From: Piezodorus guildinii
Lineage: Eukaryota > Arthropoda > Insecta > Hemiptera > Pentatomidae
DNA length: 64,000 nucleotides
Direction: 5' to 3'
NCBI GenBank assembly: GCA_023052935.1
Contig: CM041297.1
Location: 87,043,021-87,107,020, forward strand
The translations under genes and the position numbers were made by a program. The notes below the pieces were generated by a model. It was not told the origin of the DNA. It searched no databases and saw nothing but the letters and a program-made list of their open reading frames with translations. Positions 1 through 11,205 of this stretch are shown here, one piece after another; positions within the stretch are counted from its first letter, which is position 1; each line of letters begins with the position of its first letter.

Positions 1-1243
1 ATATTAGCGGCATAACGAGGGATTTGATTTCAGTGATGAAGGATGTCATCAAACTTGTAAGGTCTGAGACATTTGATGGAGGAGGAATATGAGAAATTTG
101 ATGCGGATGAGGTTTTTGAGGGTTGGGTAAATTTTGAGGAATAGCTGGTTGTGGAACGGTTTGAGGATTTTGAAGTGTGCGTTGTTCCGGCAGGGCCTCG
201 GCCTCTTTGTTCTGGTTCCCACCTCCAAGTAGATGGGCAAATGTAACATTGGAATCAATTGTTTTTGAAGGTTGTCTTCTGCTTCTGATAGGTTCAGCTG
301 TTTCATCCAGATTCTGAGGTTTTTGGTATCTGCTTTTGAGGTTCTTGTAGATTTGACATCCCTTGTAGCTAGCCGGGTGGTCCTTGAGGCACAGAGCACA
401 AACAGCAGGTGTTGATCTTGGTCTTGTACATTCTTCTGACTTATGTTGTTCACCGCATTTCACACAGAGTGGTATGTGGTGACAATAACTTCTAGTATGA
501 CCATATGCCTGACAATTGTGGCACTGTACTATTTCTTTCTTAGTGTAAGGTTTTTCAACTCTTACACTAGTATAGTATAATCTATTGAGGTCATAAATTT
601 TTTCGACTCCTGCTGATGGTTCCAAGTCCACAAAGAATAGAGGCAGTGGAATTTTATCTTTTAGGACGTTGGTGACTTGTCGCACTTTATAGCCTATCTC
701 CGTCAGTTCTTCTTGGATAGCTGCTGCTGGTGTCGAAGGGTGTAGGTTTCTAATTACAACCCTTAAAGCTCTCTCCTGGCGTAACTGATATGTATGAAAA
801 TCAGCTTTGGTCTCCGTCAGATATTTTACTATTTTTCTGTAGGTTTCGGCGTTAGTCGGGGATATTTTAGTATCACTGGTTCTACTTATACAATAATAAC
901 TGTTAGGATCGGTTAATTTATTTAGATGCACACACAGTAGTTGAAAGTTTTTAATATTTTTAACAAATATTGGTGGAGGTTGTGGTTCTTTTGGTATAGG
1001 AGAAGATTCCATTGTTTCTTTTTCAATTTGAAGGATCTGAAATGGGTTCGGTGTAAAAAACGGCGATTCTTCAGATAATCCTTGTGATGATGTGCTAGGC
1101 TGTGGTTCAGATCCTAAAGAGGTAGCTGAAGCAGTCGCTGGTGGAATCATTTTTTTATTATTATCACGGCGAGGTCTCTGTTTTGTGGGAGACGAGTTTG
1201 AACCTGCAGATCTAGATCTTTTACTTGTAACTTTCGAGGACAT
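1..1243 (-). CDS. Jockey-type non-LTR retrotransposon ORF1 (Gag-like nucleic-acid-binding protein), 3' end beyond window
   Basis: The minus-strand frame opened by the ATG at 1243-1241 stays open for 414 codons to the window edge, so the protein is partial at its C-terminus. Residues 1-90 are Ser/Pro-rich with a basic start. Residues ~160-235 match the domain that precedes the zinc knuckles in Jockey/TART Gag proteins. Three Cys/His knuckles follow: C241-C244-H249-C254, C260-C263-H267-C272 and C282-C285-H289-C296. That triple array is typical of Jockey and I-type ORF1. A Pro/Gln-rich tail runs from ~355 to ~390. In the family this protein packages element RNA. No stop or frameshift interrupts it, so this copy is young or still functional. 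ORF2 (endonuclease/RT) would lie to the left, outside the window. An overlapping 134-aa frame at 49-453 is a shadow. Confidence 0.88.
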   Translation of the reverse strand, partial: MSSKVTSKRSRSAGSNSSPTKQRPRRDNNKKMIPPATASATSLGSEPQPSTSSQGLSEESPFFTPNPFQILQIEKETMESSPIPKEPQPPPIFVKNIKNFQLLCVHLNKLTDPNSYYCISRTSDTKISPTNAETYRKIVKYLTETKADFHTYQLRQERALRVVIRNLHPSTPAAAIQEELTEIGYKVRQVTNVLKDKIPLPLFFVDLEPSAGVEKIYDLNRLYYTSVRVEKPYTKKEIVQCHNCQAYGHTRSYCHHIPLCVKCGEQHKSEECTRPRSTPAVCALCLKDHPASYKGCQIYKNLKSRYQKPQNLDETAEPIRSRRQPSKTIDSNVTFAHLLGGGNQNKEAEALPEQRTLQNPQTVPQPAIPQNLPNPQKPHPHQISHIPPPSNVSDLTSLMTSFITEIKSLVMPLI

Positions 1244-1610
1244 CACTTGATGAAAATATCGCATTGTTTAAAAAAATAAATAGGAATAAATATGTAATGG
1301 AATAAGAATAAGAAGGAAAAAAAAATAAATAAAAGAAAGATAAGGAAAATAAAAGCAAGCCCGAGCTTGCCGAGCTAGCGGCAATCAGCTGATCAGTGAC
1401 CCTCCTTTCACTTTTTCGTGATTTTACAAAGTAAATTATAACTTTGCTTACCGAAATTTCTCCAATATTCACTGCTGTAGTATTCCTGAGGTCTAGTGAT
1501 GTTTTCCAGACTGAACTCAAGCGAATTCCTACTGAAAAAAGCAAAAATCTGAGAGACGAAGTAACGTATGACTGTTATCATCGAGCGCATCAGCTGATCT
1601 AAATGTTAAA
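1244..1610 (-). promoter_or_regulatory. Probable 5' UTR / internal promoter region of the Jockey-type element
   Basis: This lies immediately 5' of the ORF1 ATG on the minus strand. Jockey-clade elements carry an internal RNA polymerase II promoter in their 5' UTR. The segment holds two CAGCTGATC motifs (about 1387-1395 and 1590-1598) and ends near a change in composition at ~1600. I cannot place the transcription start, and no target duplication is visible because the 3' end is outside the window. The small ORFs in this stretch look like chance frames. Confidence 0.3.
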
Positions 1611-2506
1611 TAATGATGGACTTTTGTTTTGTGTTGGACTTACCATACTTCTTCTTTTTTCTCTACCTCGATGTTGCTATAAGGCGTCGAGGTTTAGACT
1701 CGGATCGTATTTTCCACTTTTAGCAATCATTCAACATTTCCTTCATTTCGTTAAGAAAACAGCTTGTTTCTCTTCTTAGCTTGGCAATATAGTCTGTTAA
1801 CATTGTTCGATCTTGTGGGCGCTTACCTTCTGGTCCATCTACCATTTTATTTTTCCTTCGTCGCCCATTCCTCTCAGGTAACTATACTACTTCATTTTTC
1901 GCTGTTTCACAACTTCTTCACCGGGCACAATACCAAGGTTCACTCATATTCTTTCATTGCAAATTCGGTCCCTTCCGTTTATACCTTGGATCCTTCTCAG
2001 GAATCTGATTTCTGATACTGTAACTTTGAATGGAATGTCGATCAGCAACTGTCCAACTATTTGCAGAACAGATAGGAATGTAGTTTTAAATAGTAGATGT
2101 TTTGTTCGGTTACTTATTTCATGTATTCCTATCATTCAGGAGCATATTAGTTCAACACAAACCAAAATATGAGCCCCATAACCGGTTTATAAAATTTATG
2201 ATAATTTATAATTTAATTATCTATTGGATGAACATTAGACATCATTATAATTATAGAGTTCCTTAAAATATCTATTAGCTGAAAAATGAAATTTCTCAAC
2301 GATGATTCTGAATGCCTAAGAAAAGTAAAATGAAAGGCTATTAAAAATATATTATTTTTCTCCTACTCTACCTAAACAAAAGTCAACTTTCTCATAGATC
2401 CACCACTGGTCAGAAACAAATTTTATTTTTTATTTTGTACTCATCTGAAAGCTAGTTATTTCCATTTTGCGCTAGTTGCGAAATCTTTCCATTCATCTTG
2501 GACGGT
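1611..2506. other. Intergenic stretch, nothing recognised
   Basis: AT-rich sequence with several short overlapping frames on both strands (1764-2172). None resembles a known family and none has convincing codon structure. I see no RNA gene or repeat shared with the rest of the window. Confidence 0.5.
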
Positions 2507-2530
2507 TAAAAAAAAAAAAAAAAAAAAAAA
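2507..2530. repeat. Poly-A tract
   Basis: Uninterrupted run of about 22-24 A. It may be the tail of an unrecognised retroposon lying to its left, but no target duplication was found. Confidence 0.8.
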
Positions 2531-3280
2531 GTAAGAGCTTAGGCAAGTAAGGTAGCGGACAGACTAACCACAACCTGATGCCATGAATACTAAAGAGAAA
2601 CCATAACAACCGTAAAACCAAACGGACAGGAGTCAACAAAGGAGCAACCGATAACTTGGAAGACTTGCCTAACCTTTTGTTCTTGACCGAGCCTTTGTTG
2701 CTTGGATTTATTATCCTAGGGCCTGGTTTATTGGGTCCCCTCCCTCTGCAATATGATGGATCTTCTCTATCTCCGAGGGCTATAATTAAAAACCAGTTCT
2801 CTATCCCGGTTCTCTATTGTTCCCTCACTGAGTTATAGTCCTAGGTCAGCCATTTAAATATACATTTGATGTTCTCGCCTACCCCCACCTCTAAATATAT
2901 ATATTTGTAACCGAATCCCTTCTCACTTTCTCTATAGCTAGTTTGATTTATTGCGTCAGGACAGGCTAGAAGTCGGTCTAGGCTTCTTCAACGAACATCT
3001 GTTGTCTGGTCCTGGGTTGTGTAGTCCGTGAGAAATATAAGTATGCGTAGAAATGAACTCTGTACATTCTTATTACGTTTTGTGGATACTGAATATTGGC
3101 ACTGCAGTTTGCTCATAAAGGATTCTGTAAGATTCTGCCATCTTGCCTGTCATCATGAAGCGTACCGAGTTATGTGAGGTAGCAAAAGAAAATTTAATTT
3201 TAATATGAATTTAGGGAAAATTTGTCGAGGAATAAACATAAATACAAATTAAAAGGAAGCAGTAAGTTCAAAAAAGTACA
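2531..3280. other. Unassigned stretch
   Basis: Slightly more GC than its surroundings between ~2640 and 3000. The 60-codon frame at 2656-2838 has no recognisable domain. Nothing else is supported. Confidence 0.4.
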
Positions 3281-4380
3281 AATTAAGAATTTTATTGTTC
3301 ATATCTTTTTCCAGAGACAATTTTTATTGAGTAATATTATAATCTGTCCTAATTAGGACATTTATAATAGTTAACAAGTGCATAATTCATACTACATTCA
3401 CACAATATATACAAAACAATAAAGTTATAAAATAACTTGCTGACCCGGCATACGTTGTTTTGCCATAAAAACTATTTCTATTATAGACAAAAAAAAACTA
3501 ACTGATTATAAGTGTGTAAGCATATGAGTGAAAAAGGCATGGAATGCTCGTATAAGGGAATATAAAAATAACAAAACACCAATCATTAATTTATTCCTTA
3601 AAATTATATATATATATATCAGTAATTAATTACGACAGACACTAACAAACAATATCAATCTCTTAATGTTATAGCCTGAACAATATTTTTTGTCAGCCCA
3701 TCTTTAGCGACACACAAACAAACTGGATGGTTTACCCACTCGAGAGCATGCCGCGTATAATTGTCCATATGAAAAACATAAGTTTCACTGAGATATAAAG
3801 TGATAATTCATCAGTTATTGATTACAAATTATTTTGTTTAAAATATTTATTTATTCGGATATATTACAATCTGTCACAATGGACAATAATAATATTGCTA
3901 TAAGATTACATTCATACAATATTTACAATATACACACAAAAGAAAAGACAAATTACATAAAATGAAACTAAAATAAATAAAGGTATATAATAAAAAAATC
4001 TATAAATTAAATAAATATTACGGTTAACAGAGAAATGAATAAAACATGAACACACTCATACTTATATATAAAATTTACAATTTGCTGGGAAACCCCGGAA
4101 AGGAGTCCGCCTTCCTCCCACTTGTGGAAGGACACAAATTATTAAATTACTAAAATGACTATTAAAAAATAGGGATTGGTGATAGAAGGTTTGTATGTAT
4201 TTTTAATGCAAAATTTAAAAAAAAAAATAATTTTAGGGGTGGACAACCTTTATCACTTAGGGGTATGAAAAGTAGATCCTCAGACTTATTGAATATGCAT
4301 ATAAAATTTCAGAAAAATCGGTCAAGCCGTTTCGGAGGAATAACATTGTGACACGAGAATTTTATATATTAGATAATACA
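3281..4380. repeat. Retroposon remains: two related 3'-UTR-like segments and a tail module
   Basis: Two segments resemble each other: ~3335-3430 (AATCTGTCCTAATTAGGACA ... ACATTCACACAATAT) and ~3865-3960 (AATCTGTCACAATGGACAAT ... ACATTCATACAATAT). Both look like old LINE 3' ends. The stretch 4236-4375 contains the phrase AAAATCGGTCAAGCCGTTTC and ends GAATTTTATATATTAGA, a tail seen in many arthropod repeats. The phrase GACCCGGCATACGTTGTTTT near 3443 is also repeat-like. I cannot name the family. Confidence 0.4.
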
Positions 4381-4655
4381 ATATGCATATATAAAATTAA
4401 GAATATGTACAAAGGTCACTCATAATTATATAAAATCCTCAAATATACATCACGTGAGTGGAGAATCTAGCCGATGCTAAACTCCTATAACATGTCTACA
4501 AGAGGTCCGAGGCACTGTGTTTCAACCTTCTAGGGAGATGATAAGAATGTGTGGAGTTGGGTAGGGATTGAGTTAAAGGATTGGGGTGATGGGTAAAGTT
4601 CTGATGGAATATTGAGAATTTAAATGGAATATAGGTCTAATTTAAATGATTTTAG

Positions 4656-4659
<4 letters not shown>

Positions 4660-4710
<51 letters not shown>
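4660..4710. repeat. Poly-T tract (~50 bp)
   Basis: A nearly pure T run of about 50 bases. It could be the poly-A tail of a minus-strand retroposon. Its length makes assembly or sequencing error likely. Confidence 0.85.
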
Positions 4711-4712
<2 letters not shown>

Positions 4713-4859
4713 GGTGGTGACATAATATGGAGCCTTAACTATTGTTCGGGGGACTTCGGATTGAATGCATTGAGGCGTGTTAGAAAATTTGACTGCCTAT
4801 AGGAAAATACTCTAAGAATTGATATATTACCAGAAAATAATTAAATCCATAGTCAAATA

Positions 4860-5680
4860 TAAAAAATCCGGTGCGGGCAACACACGACTTTCACTAACCT
4901 CCGTTTTTAAAATCGATTAAAGAATTTTCAAATACGGTTAGATATAACAATGAGTGAAACCATTAAAGAATTAATTAAATTGAATTAATATAGAAACATG
5001 TTTTTTATAAAAAACTCTATTATATTATTATCTAAAATAATCAGTTACTTTTATCGGCGTTTTATCACTCTTTATTCAATTTTACAAGCTTGTATATAAG
5101 ATAATATATTTTCTAAAGAATTTCTTTTTCAAACGGTATATTATACGTCTATATTACAATTCTTATGTTCAAAAACTAAATTGGCGCGCTGTGCTTCATT
5201 GACAAGCCGCCAGGTTGCAGTACGGTCAACATGAATTTCCCTTTTCGGGAACCCATACAACAGTTAGTTTTATCGTATTAGTATTAGTTTATCGGCTTTT
5301 CACTACTCTCTATCATATTAAAGCCCATTTAATTTTACATCCATATAGCGAGTTTAATCAAAATCGTCAGAGGCGTTTTTGAGAAAATATTAAAAAGGTG
5401 CTAAATGCATAGTATAAAGTAGCACTTCCGGTCAGCCGAATTTATTAAAAAAGTTGTTGTAACATCTCCGGTGTATAGCAGTCTTAAATATGAAATTTCA
5501 GTTCCGTACGACTCTTCGTTTTTGTGCTATAGTTACCACACACAGACCTTTTTGCAGGACTTCGTTATTTAGACTCAGGGGACCCTGTATTTCCGTTGAA
5601 AACTGGAATTCGAAAATTTTCACTATCGCAATACTTTCCCTTACTATATATTTCATATATACTAAGTGAAAGTAACTGGT
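4860..5680 (+). mobile_element. Family B dispersed element, copy 1 (near complete)
   Basis: Starts in CCGGTGCGGGCAACACACGA, followed by ACTTTCACTAACC at 4887-4899. It ends in a hairpin (5640-5666, arms CTTACTATATAT / ATATATACTAAG) followed by TGAAAGTA. The start and end motifs are inverted relative to each other. Just before the 3' end is a short CA run (~5536), the site that is expanded in other copies. The same order of segments recurs at 14.6, 18.1 (inverted) and 46.0 kb. There is no coding capacity: the 65-codon minus frame at 5498-5695 is chance. The layout recalls non-autonomous helentron/DINE-1 elements, but this is inferred. Confidence 0.65.
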
Positions 5681-5769
5681 GTGTACCATATTCACTTATC
5701 TCCATTATTAGAACCTATTTAAGAACTTTTGAATGAAGTTAGAGCAAAAAAAATTCAAAGAATTACATT

Positions 5770-6060
5770 GAACTTCGATAGAATCATTTATTTTAGATTA
5801 AATAATTCAATAGTAGAAATTATTATCTAGAACAATTAGATAGTTTTATCTGATTTTCATTGCTTCCTATTACCGTATACTGCTTTGTGTATACGATAAG
5901 ATTTTTTCTAAAATCTTTAGCTGTACAACGGTATATTACACATCTATATTCCTACTATGTTATACAGTCAGTTATCAAATTTTTAAATATCTTAAATTTA
6001 CCTATTTATTATCAACGTTAATAACAAGGAATGGTCAATTTTTCCTAATCTACAAATATT
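5770..6060 (+). repeat. Family B fragment, diverged
   Basis: Contains the family-B inner segment (TTTTTCTAAAATCTTTAGCT then CAACGGTATATTACACATCT at ~5902-5955) in the same order as full copies, with a degraded left part and no 3' hairpin. It is separated from copy 1 by ~90 bp and may be a second truncated insertion. Confidence 0.4.
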
Positions 6061-6070
6061 GCTAAACATA

Positions 6071-6071
6071 T

Positions 6072-6131
<60 letters not shown>
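6071..6131. repeat. (AT)n microsatellite
   Basis: About 60 bp of pure TA dinucleotides. Confidence 0.95.
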
Positions 6132-6134
<3 letters not shown>

Positions 6135-7290
6135 TTCATCCATAATTTTAATTATTAGTTAATTATGCTCCTTTTGTCTGTTGGCCAGGCATGTTGTAAA
6201 TTTCAACTGTTCAAACTTGTTATTCTCAACTGACCCAGTCCTGGAATAAAAATTTTAACAATTATATCTTACATACTGGTGTAAAAATCAATTAAAAAAA
6301 TATATAATATATATCTTAAACAAATGCTTATTTACAGTCTGGTAGAGAAACCCCAAGCCAGGCTTGTCCCTTCACGTATAGAGAAAAAAATAGTCCGAGA
6401 GATCCCGGTACCACTCGTCCTGTTTGATATGGTTGAGCTACAGTCTTCTAAATGTACAGAAATAATAAATAAATTTGATTAGTATATTATTTCTTTGCCT
6501 TCCATAAGTAATCAATCCACCAGTCCGTTCACATACTCTATTTCTCACTGACCGGAAAAATCAGTAGATTTTAAATAAATATATCGATAGCCTATTGTTT
6601 TTCCTAGTCAAAGAAAAAAAATTGGATTTTGGATGAGCCCTGGCAGTGGACAGGAGAAAAGTGCAAGATAGGATGAGATGCAGCTAGAAGCGGGGAGACA
6701 ATGCAAGGATTAGAGTAGGGTGCATCGAGAGCTATATGCAACGGCTATTGCTGCAGTTCTCTCCTGCAGTAGTCGTCCATAGCTCTCGGGGTCCCAGAGT
6801 AAAATGTTATCGATATAGTCTTCTTTATTAAACACAGCTCCTCTAGTATCACATATTGAACATCGCATAATATTTATCTTTTAATTTTTTTTTTTTTAAA
6901 TATTTTAACGTATTACCATTGATTGATATTCTCTAAAATTAACAAATAAAGATAAGTATAATTCTATTTATAGTGAAAAAACTGAGAATCTAATGTAAAT
7001 ATCTAAAACGTGCAATTTCATTTAGAAAACTAAAGAGTTTTTTTTTGTTTTTCTCTATTACCTTCTATGGAATTATCTATACTAATATTATAAAGCTAAA
7101 CAGTTTGTTATAACGCGCTAATTTCAAAAACTACTGGTCAGAATTGAAAAATTCTTTTGTGTTGAATAGTGCATTTATCGAGGAAGGCTTTAGGGTATAT
7201 AACATCACGCTGCGACCAATAGGAGTGAAGAATAAGTGGAAAATGTGGAAACAAACGGGAAAAATTAACCTTGCATCACAATGATTCCAA
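6132..7290. other. Unassigned, probably old repeat remains
   Basis: AT-rich with poly-T (6886-6897). The patch 6640-6800 has higher GC and a local inverted similarity (GAGAGCTAT ... ATAGCTCTC at ~6727 and ~6780). No ORF or family could be named. Confidence 0.35.
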
Positions 7291-7299
7291 ATAATTTAC

Positions 7300-8021
7300 T
7301 TATTTTTTTTTTAAATATTTTTATTGAAATTTACAACTGTATTTTTTAATACAAAAAGTAAATATGCTGGTAATGATAAAATTCATAAAAAAAAAACATT
7401 AAGATAAACTGCCCATTGGCAGCACTCTAGAAGTCAATCTAAACAAGAAGGTCTCGAGGCCATCTTCTTTTCAGACGCCTCGGAGGGTTATCAGGGATCG
7501 AAGAGGCAGCTAGGCTAGAAACTGGTGGGTTAGAGTGGGAATGGAGTTTTTCATGGAAGGATTCATACCTAGTTCGGACCAAAACAGTAACATAGGGAAC
7601 ATCAAGGTCTATGTGGATGAGTTTATTCGTGACAAAGTAAGGAGCGTTGAGGATTTTAGATTGTAAGGATTGATACGAGAGGAATTAGATGGTTTGGTAG
7701 AGCCCCATAGCTCAATTCCATGAGCCCAGAAAGGTCTTATAATAGTGTATAATAGTCATGTAGATGAGCATTTTTTAATTAAGAGGAAGGTTTGATCGTT
7801 TGTCTAGAAAGTATTGAAGTAGTCGCAAACGGCGAGCGGTTTCTTGCCGTTTTATACTTGTATGAGGGTTCCAAGTCAGACGTTTGTCAAGGTGGAGTTC
7901 TAGACATCTGATCTGTTCAACAGGAACTAGTTGAGTGTTATCAAAGGCTACTGCAGGGTAGGAAGATTCAACATCTATTTTTATTTTCTCTAACGCTTCG
8001 ATCATTTTCGGAGAATTCGTA

Positions 8022-8024
<3 letters not shown>
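7300..8024 (-). pseudogene. 5'-truncated Jockey-type LINE: C-terminus of ORF2 and 3' UTR
   Basis: Read on the minus strand, ~8013-7780 encodes a stretch with LDKRLTWNPHT, the post-RT region of Jockey-clade ORF2. After frame breaks near 7690-7775, another frame encodes VPYVTVLVRTRYESFHEKLH and later PPRRLKRRWPRDLLV, ending at a TAG at 7441-7439. That is the usual end of Jockey ORF2. The T-rich stretch at 7301-7320 on the plus strand would be the A-rich tail. The element is therefore only its last ~0.7 kb, broken by at least one frameshift and stops. It joins directly to an (AT)n(GT)n microsatellite at its truncated end. Not functional. Confidence 0.82.

Positions 8025-8116
<92 letters not shown>
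8025..8116. repeat. Compound (AT)n(GT)n microsatellite
   Basis: About 57 bp of AT followed by ~35 bp of GT. It sits at the 5' truncation point of the LINE fragment. Translated in the same frame it gives a His-Thr/Ile-Tyr run, which is not a gene. Confidence 0.95.
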
Positions 8117-8118
<2 letters not shown>

Positions 8119-9280
8119 GTAGATCATAATACAAAAAACACTCCTTAGGTTGAACTACCCCTTTTGAGCTTTTATTAAATTAAGCATAACAAAAAAAACC
8201 CTGCACCTCTACGAATCTTGAAGGGTCTTTGCTTCAGTACTTATTGATATTTGTGCTGTTTCTTTTTAAAGCCGTGCAAAGAGATGGTCGCTTGCAGATT
8301 TCCTCTTCTCTTGCGGGGCAGGTAACAAGGAAGCACTCCTCCTATCCACTTGAGACTGACAACGGTTCGGAACACCTTGCAGCCACTCAGCGGTCTCTGT
8401 GGGAAAAAGCGAATCTAATGAATACTTAAAAGGTACTTGAAACTTAAGTTGTCTAAGGGGGGTCTCCCTTCCAGTGGCTAAATGGTAATGAGGGGTAATT
8501 AAAGTTTCATTGAACGGTCGTACATAAACCGAAACTGGGGCTGACTTACCCTCGCACAGTGGGGAATATTAACAAGCTCTCAGCCTGTCCCGAGGAATAT
8601 TCTTCGGATCGTCAGAGCCCCCGATCGAATAAGTAAGATCTGGAATGAAATTGGATCGACGGGTTTTACTGGTTAAACATATTAAGAAGAAGGCAAAAAA
8701 AAAATGGGATTACTGAATAAAACATATAGACCTATGGCAAAACATATAGACAAAATAAAACATATAGACTACTCCCAGCTACTTAAAGGTGCAGTAGTGC
8801 TGTAGTTCTATGCCTACAACATAGGAGTTCCAATTTCATCTCACAGGCTCAAACCCAGACTTCTACAAGACATTATATCGTAAATATTATTATTTTGTTT
8901 TATGATCCTCGTGTAATTATTTTTTCCAAACTTATATTGATTTATTATTTTTATTATTAATATTTTTTTTTTTTTTTTAGTCTAATATCGATTTTACTTT
9001 TATATTATATATATTCTTGCACCAAACTTTCTATTGTTTTGTATATTTATAACTTTTCTTTCTTTCTTCAGTTTTTATTATCTTTAGTTGTGATGTTATC
9101 AAATTGTTTCATTATTTAATTCTCATGAATAATTATAAACGTATAATCGTTAGGGGTGTCTTTTATACGAGACTACACTTTCCATTGTTACGAGTTGTAA
9201 ATATTATTCTTTTATGTTAGAAAAAAATAATTTATGGCCGACGCAGTCGATCTTGAAATAAAGAAATTTTTAAAAAAGTT
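8117..9280. other. Unassigned; possible retroposon 3' end at its right
   Basis: 8230-8640 has more balanced base composition but no recognisable protein or RNA. Three near copies of AAACATATAGAC lie at ~8718-8771. The right end (~9235-9280: GACGCAGTCGATCTTGAAAT then AAAGAAATTTTTAAAAAAG) resembles an A-tailed retroposon terminus. Confidence 0.35.
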
Positions 9281-10005
9281 ACAATCTGAATTTTGAATAT
9301 TTATTCACTTAATGAACAATCACTACATGTTTTAAATACATCCAGTTCGTTAGTAATTTTAAAACCAATAGTTTTTATAAATAGAAAGAGTATAATTTGA
9401 ATAAGCCTGCAGAGCAGGATCCTTAAACCCCCGATGACTCAAACACCTACTAACCGATATATATTTAAGATTATGAGACATAAAAAGGAAGATCAGCCGA
9501 TGGGATCTAACAATCGAGGAGAATCACGGCAGGAGATGGAAGAAGACGGGGAGGGAATAGAAGAAGGAAATAAGAAGAAGGAATAAAGACAGAAGTTGGG
9601 AGTGAGAAAGCCTTTATCCGGGGGCCGTAACTTGGGCCGGCTCCTTGAATAGTAATGCAGGTTAGCATTTACTCCTTTACCAGTATTTATTTTTAAGTCT
9701 GCTTTATTTACACCTTCAACTTTCTCTACTCTTCCAAATGCGCTTCTTTAGTTACTCCTTCTGTAATTCCCTCCCCGGGTCTCCAGTTTATGTCCGGTCC
9801 GAGGGCGGAATGAATCCGGCTATTTATTATGCTTCGTGCTCCAGGATTTAAGAATCCCTGTCTCCTTTAATGAGGAAACTCTGCTAGAAATAAATTGGGA
9901 GGGGAATCCATTCCCGGAGTTAATTTCGATACTGATTTTATTTTAACTGATACTGCTGAAAATCAAAGTTTCGTTGTAGGACGATTATTTAATTCACTGA
10001 ATAGA
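9281..10005. other. Unassigned; includes a purine-rich patch
   Basis: 9480-9600 is strongly G/A-rich on the plus strand. The ORF at 9895-10080 begins in unassigned sequence and ends inside a family-B fragment, so it is not a gene. Confidence 0.35.
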
Positions 10006-10080
10006 CAAAAAAATCTGGTGCGCGCAACATACGACTTTCACTTATCTCCGTTGTTAAAGTCAATTAATTTTTTTTTTTAA
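10006..10080 (+). repeat. Family B left-end fragment
   Basis: Carries CTGGTGCGCGCAACATACGA then CTTTCACTTATCTCCGTTGT, the first ~70 bp of family B, and stops at an oligo-T run. The rest of the element is missing. Confidence 0.7.
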
Positions 10081-10118
10081 ACTAGATATCTCTTTAATTA
10101 TATTGGGTTTCTATTCAG

Positions 10119-10345
10119 GGAGCGGCATGGTCTAGTGGATAGAGAATAAGTCTAATGGTTTTCGGGTCCTGGGTTCGAATTCCAGCTGTGGCAGAATATT
10201 ATTAATAATGTTAATTCAGTCGGGGGTGACCCCAGGATATGGAGACCCTCCTGGAGCAGACCCAGCCTCTATGAAGTGGGTACCTAAAAAATGGGGAGGA
10301 AAATCTGGCGGCTGAGCGTGATCAAGGCCTTATCAACCCATTGTA
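10119..10345 (+). mobile_element. tRNA-derived SINE
   Basis: The head holds an RNA polymerase III box A-like element (GGTCTAGTGGATAGAG, 10129-10144) and, ~33 bases further, a box B (GGGTTCGAATTCC, 10170-10182). This is the spacing found in a tRNA. The acceptor ends pair poorly, so it is not a working tRNA gene. The body after 10193 (GGGGGTGACCCCAGGATATG and following) has no tRNA match, as expected for a SINE. Its 3' end is not sharply defined; I stop where the distinctive sequence fades. Confidence 0.65.
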
Positions 10346-10557
10346 GGTGGGCATTTGAATGATTCGCGTAAGGTGATATACTGCATCGTCTAAATCATAT
10401 GGTGTCCGAATATTAGTACTAAGCGACAATGAATTTTTAATGCATAATCTAAAATTTCACCAATCAATTTTCCAGGCGTTAATGTTGGTTGCGGAGTTTA
10501 AATAAGCGGTTTAAAAGAAGGGGGTAGTGATCAGAAGATAAGTCCCGCAAAATTTTC

Positions 10558-10558
<1 letters not shown>

Positions 10559-10602
<44 letters not shown>
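10559..10602. repeat. (GT)n microsatellite
   Basis: About 44 bp of GT dinucleotides. The 65-codon frame starting here is a Cys-Val translation of the repeat. Confidence 0.95.
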
Positions 10603-10604
<2 letters not shown>

Positions 10605-10689
10605 ATGTGGTCTGTCCGTCTCGTTCAAAAACAGTAAGTTGTATAAAACAAAGTTTCATATTTCTGGAGTATATATGACATATATATTA

Positions 10690-10985
10690 CAGCAATTTAT
10701 TTTTTTTTTCCGGATTTGGCAAACCAGATTCAACTCGCCATATACATGGAGATTTTAATGTGCTTTAATATAATGCAGGTTTTATTCTGATTGAAAAAGT
10801 CAGGCAGGGCTTCAATGAAGAAATGTATATTTTGTTCCTATAAAGTATGTTTAATTTTGTGGATTTGAAAAAAAAAAGAAAAAAAAAAAGAAGAAATAAA
10901 CATACCATCTTATTAGCATTGATAAAAAAACGGCTTAATACAGAAGCTGGACGAATTTTATATACAACTAAAGAAGAAAAGAGCA
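10690..10985 (-). repeat. Family B internal fragment
   Basis: In reverse orientation it holds the family-B inner module: CATTTAAGCCCTGTCAGACT-like sequence, the AT-rich link and TAATGCTAATAAGATGGTAT. Neither terminal motif is present. An A/G tract at 10868-10897 interrupts it. Confidence 0.55.
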
Positions 10986-11205
10986 CATATATTGTATTTT
11001 AAGGTTTTCTTTTTCTCAAACAAAGTAAATATAAATGTATATAATAAGTGTACACAGTTGTAATTGAGAGAAAACGTTCTCTTATATAAATGGCTGTAAA
11101 ACGCAATGCAGAAAGACGAAAATGAAATAAACATATGTGATTATTATAGATAATAACTTCTAATATTTGATTATTTAATTTGAAATACGACGATGGAAAC
11201 ATAAA

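Noticed and set aside
49..453. 134-codon minus frame
   Set aside because: It lies out of frame inside the longer Jockey ORF1, which carries the zinc knuckles.
10129..10193. Functional tRNA gene
   Set aside because: Promoter boxes are good but the acceptor stem does not pair and a SINE body follows directly.
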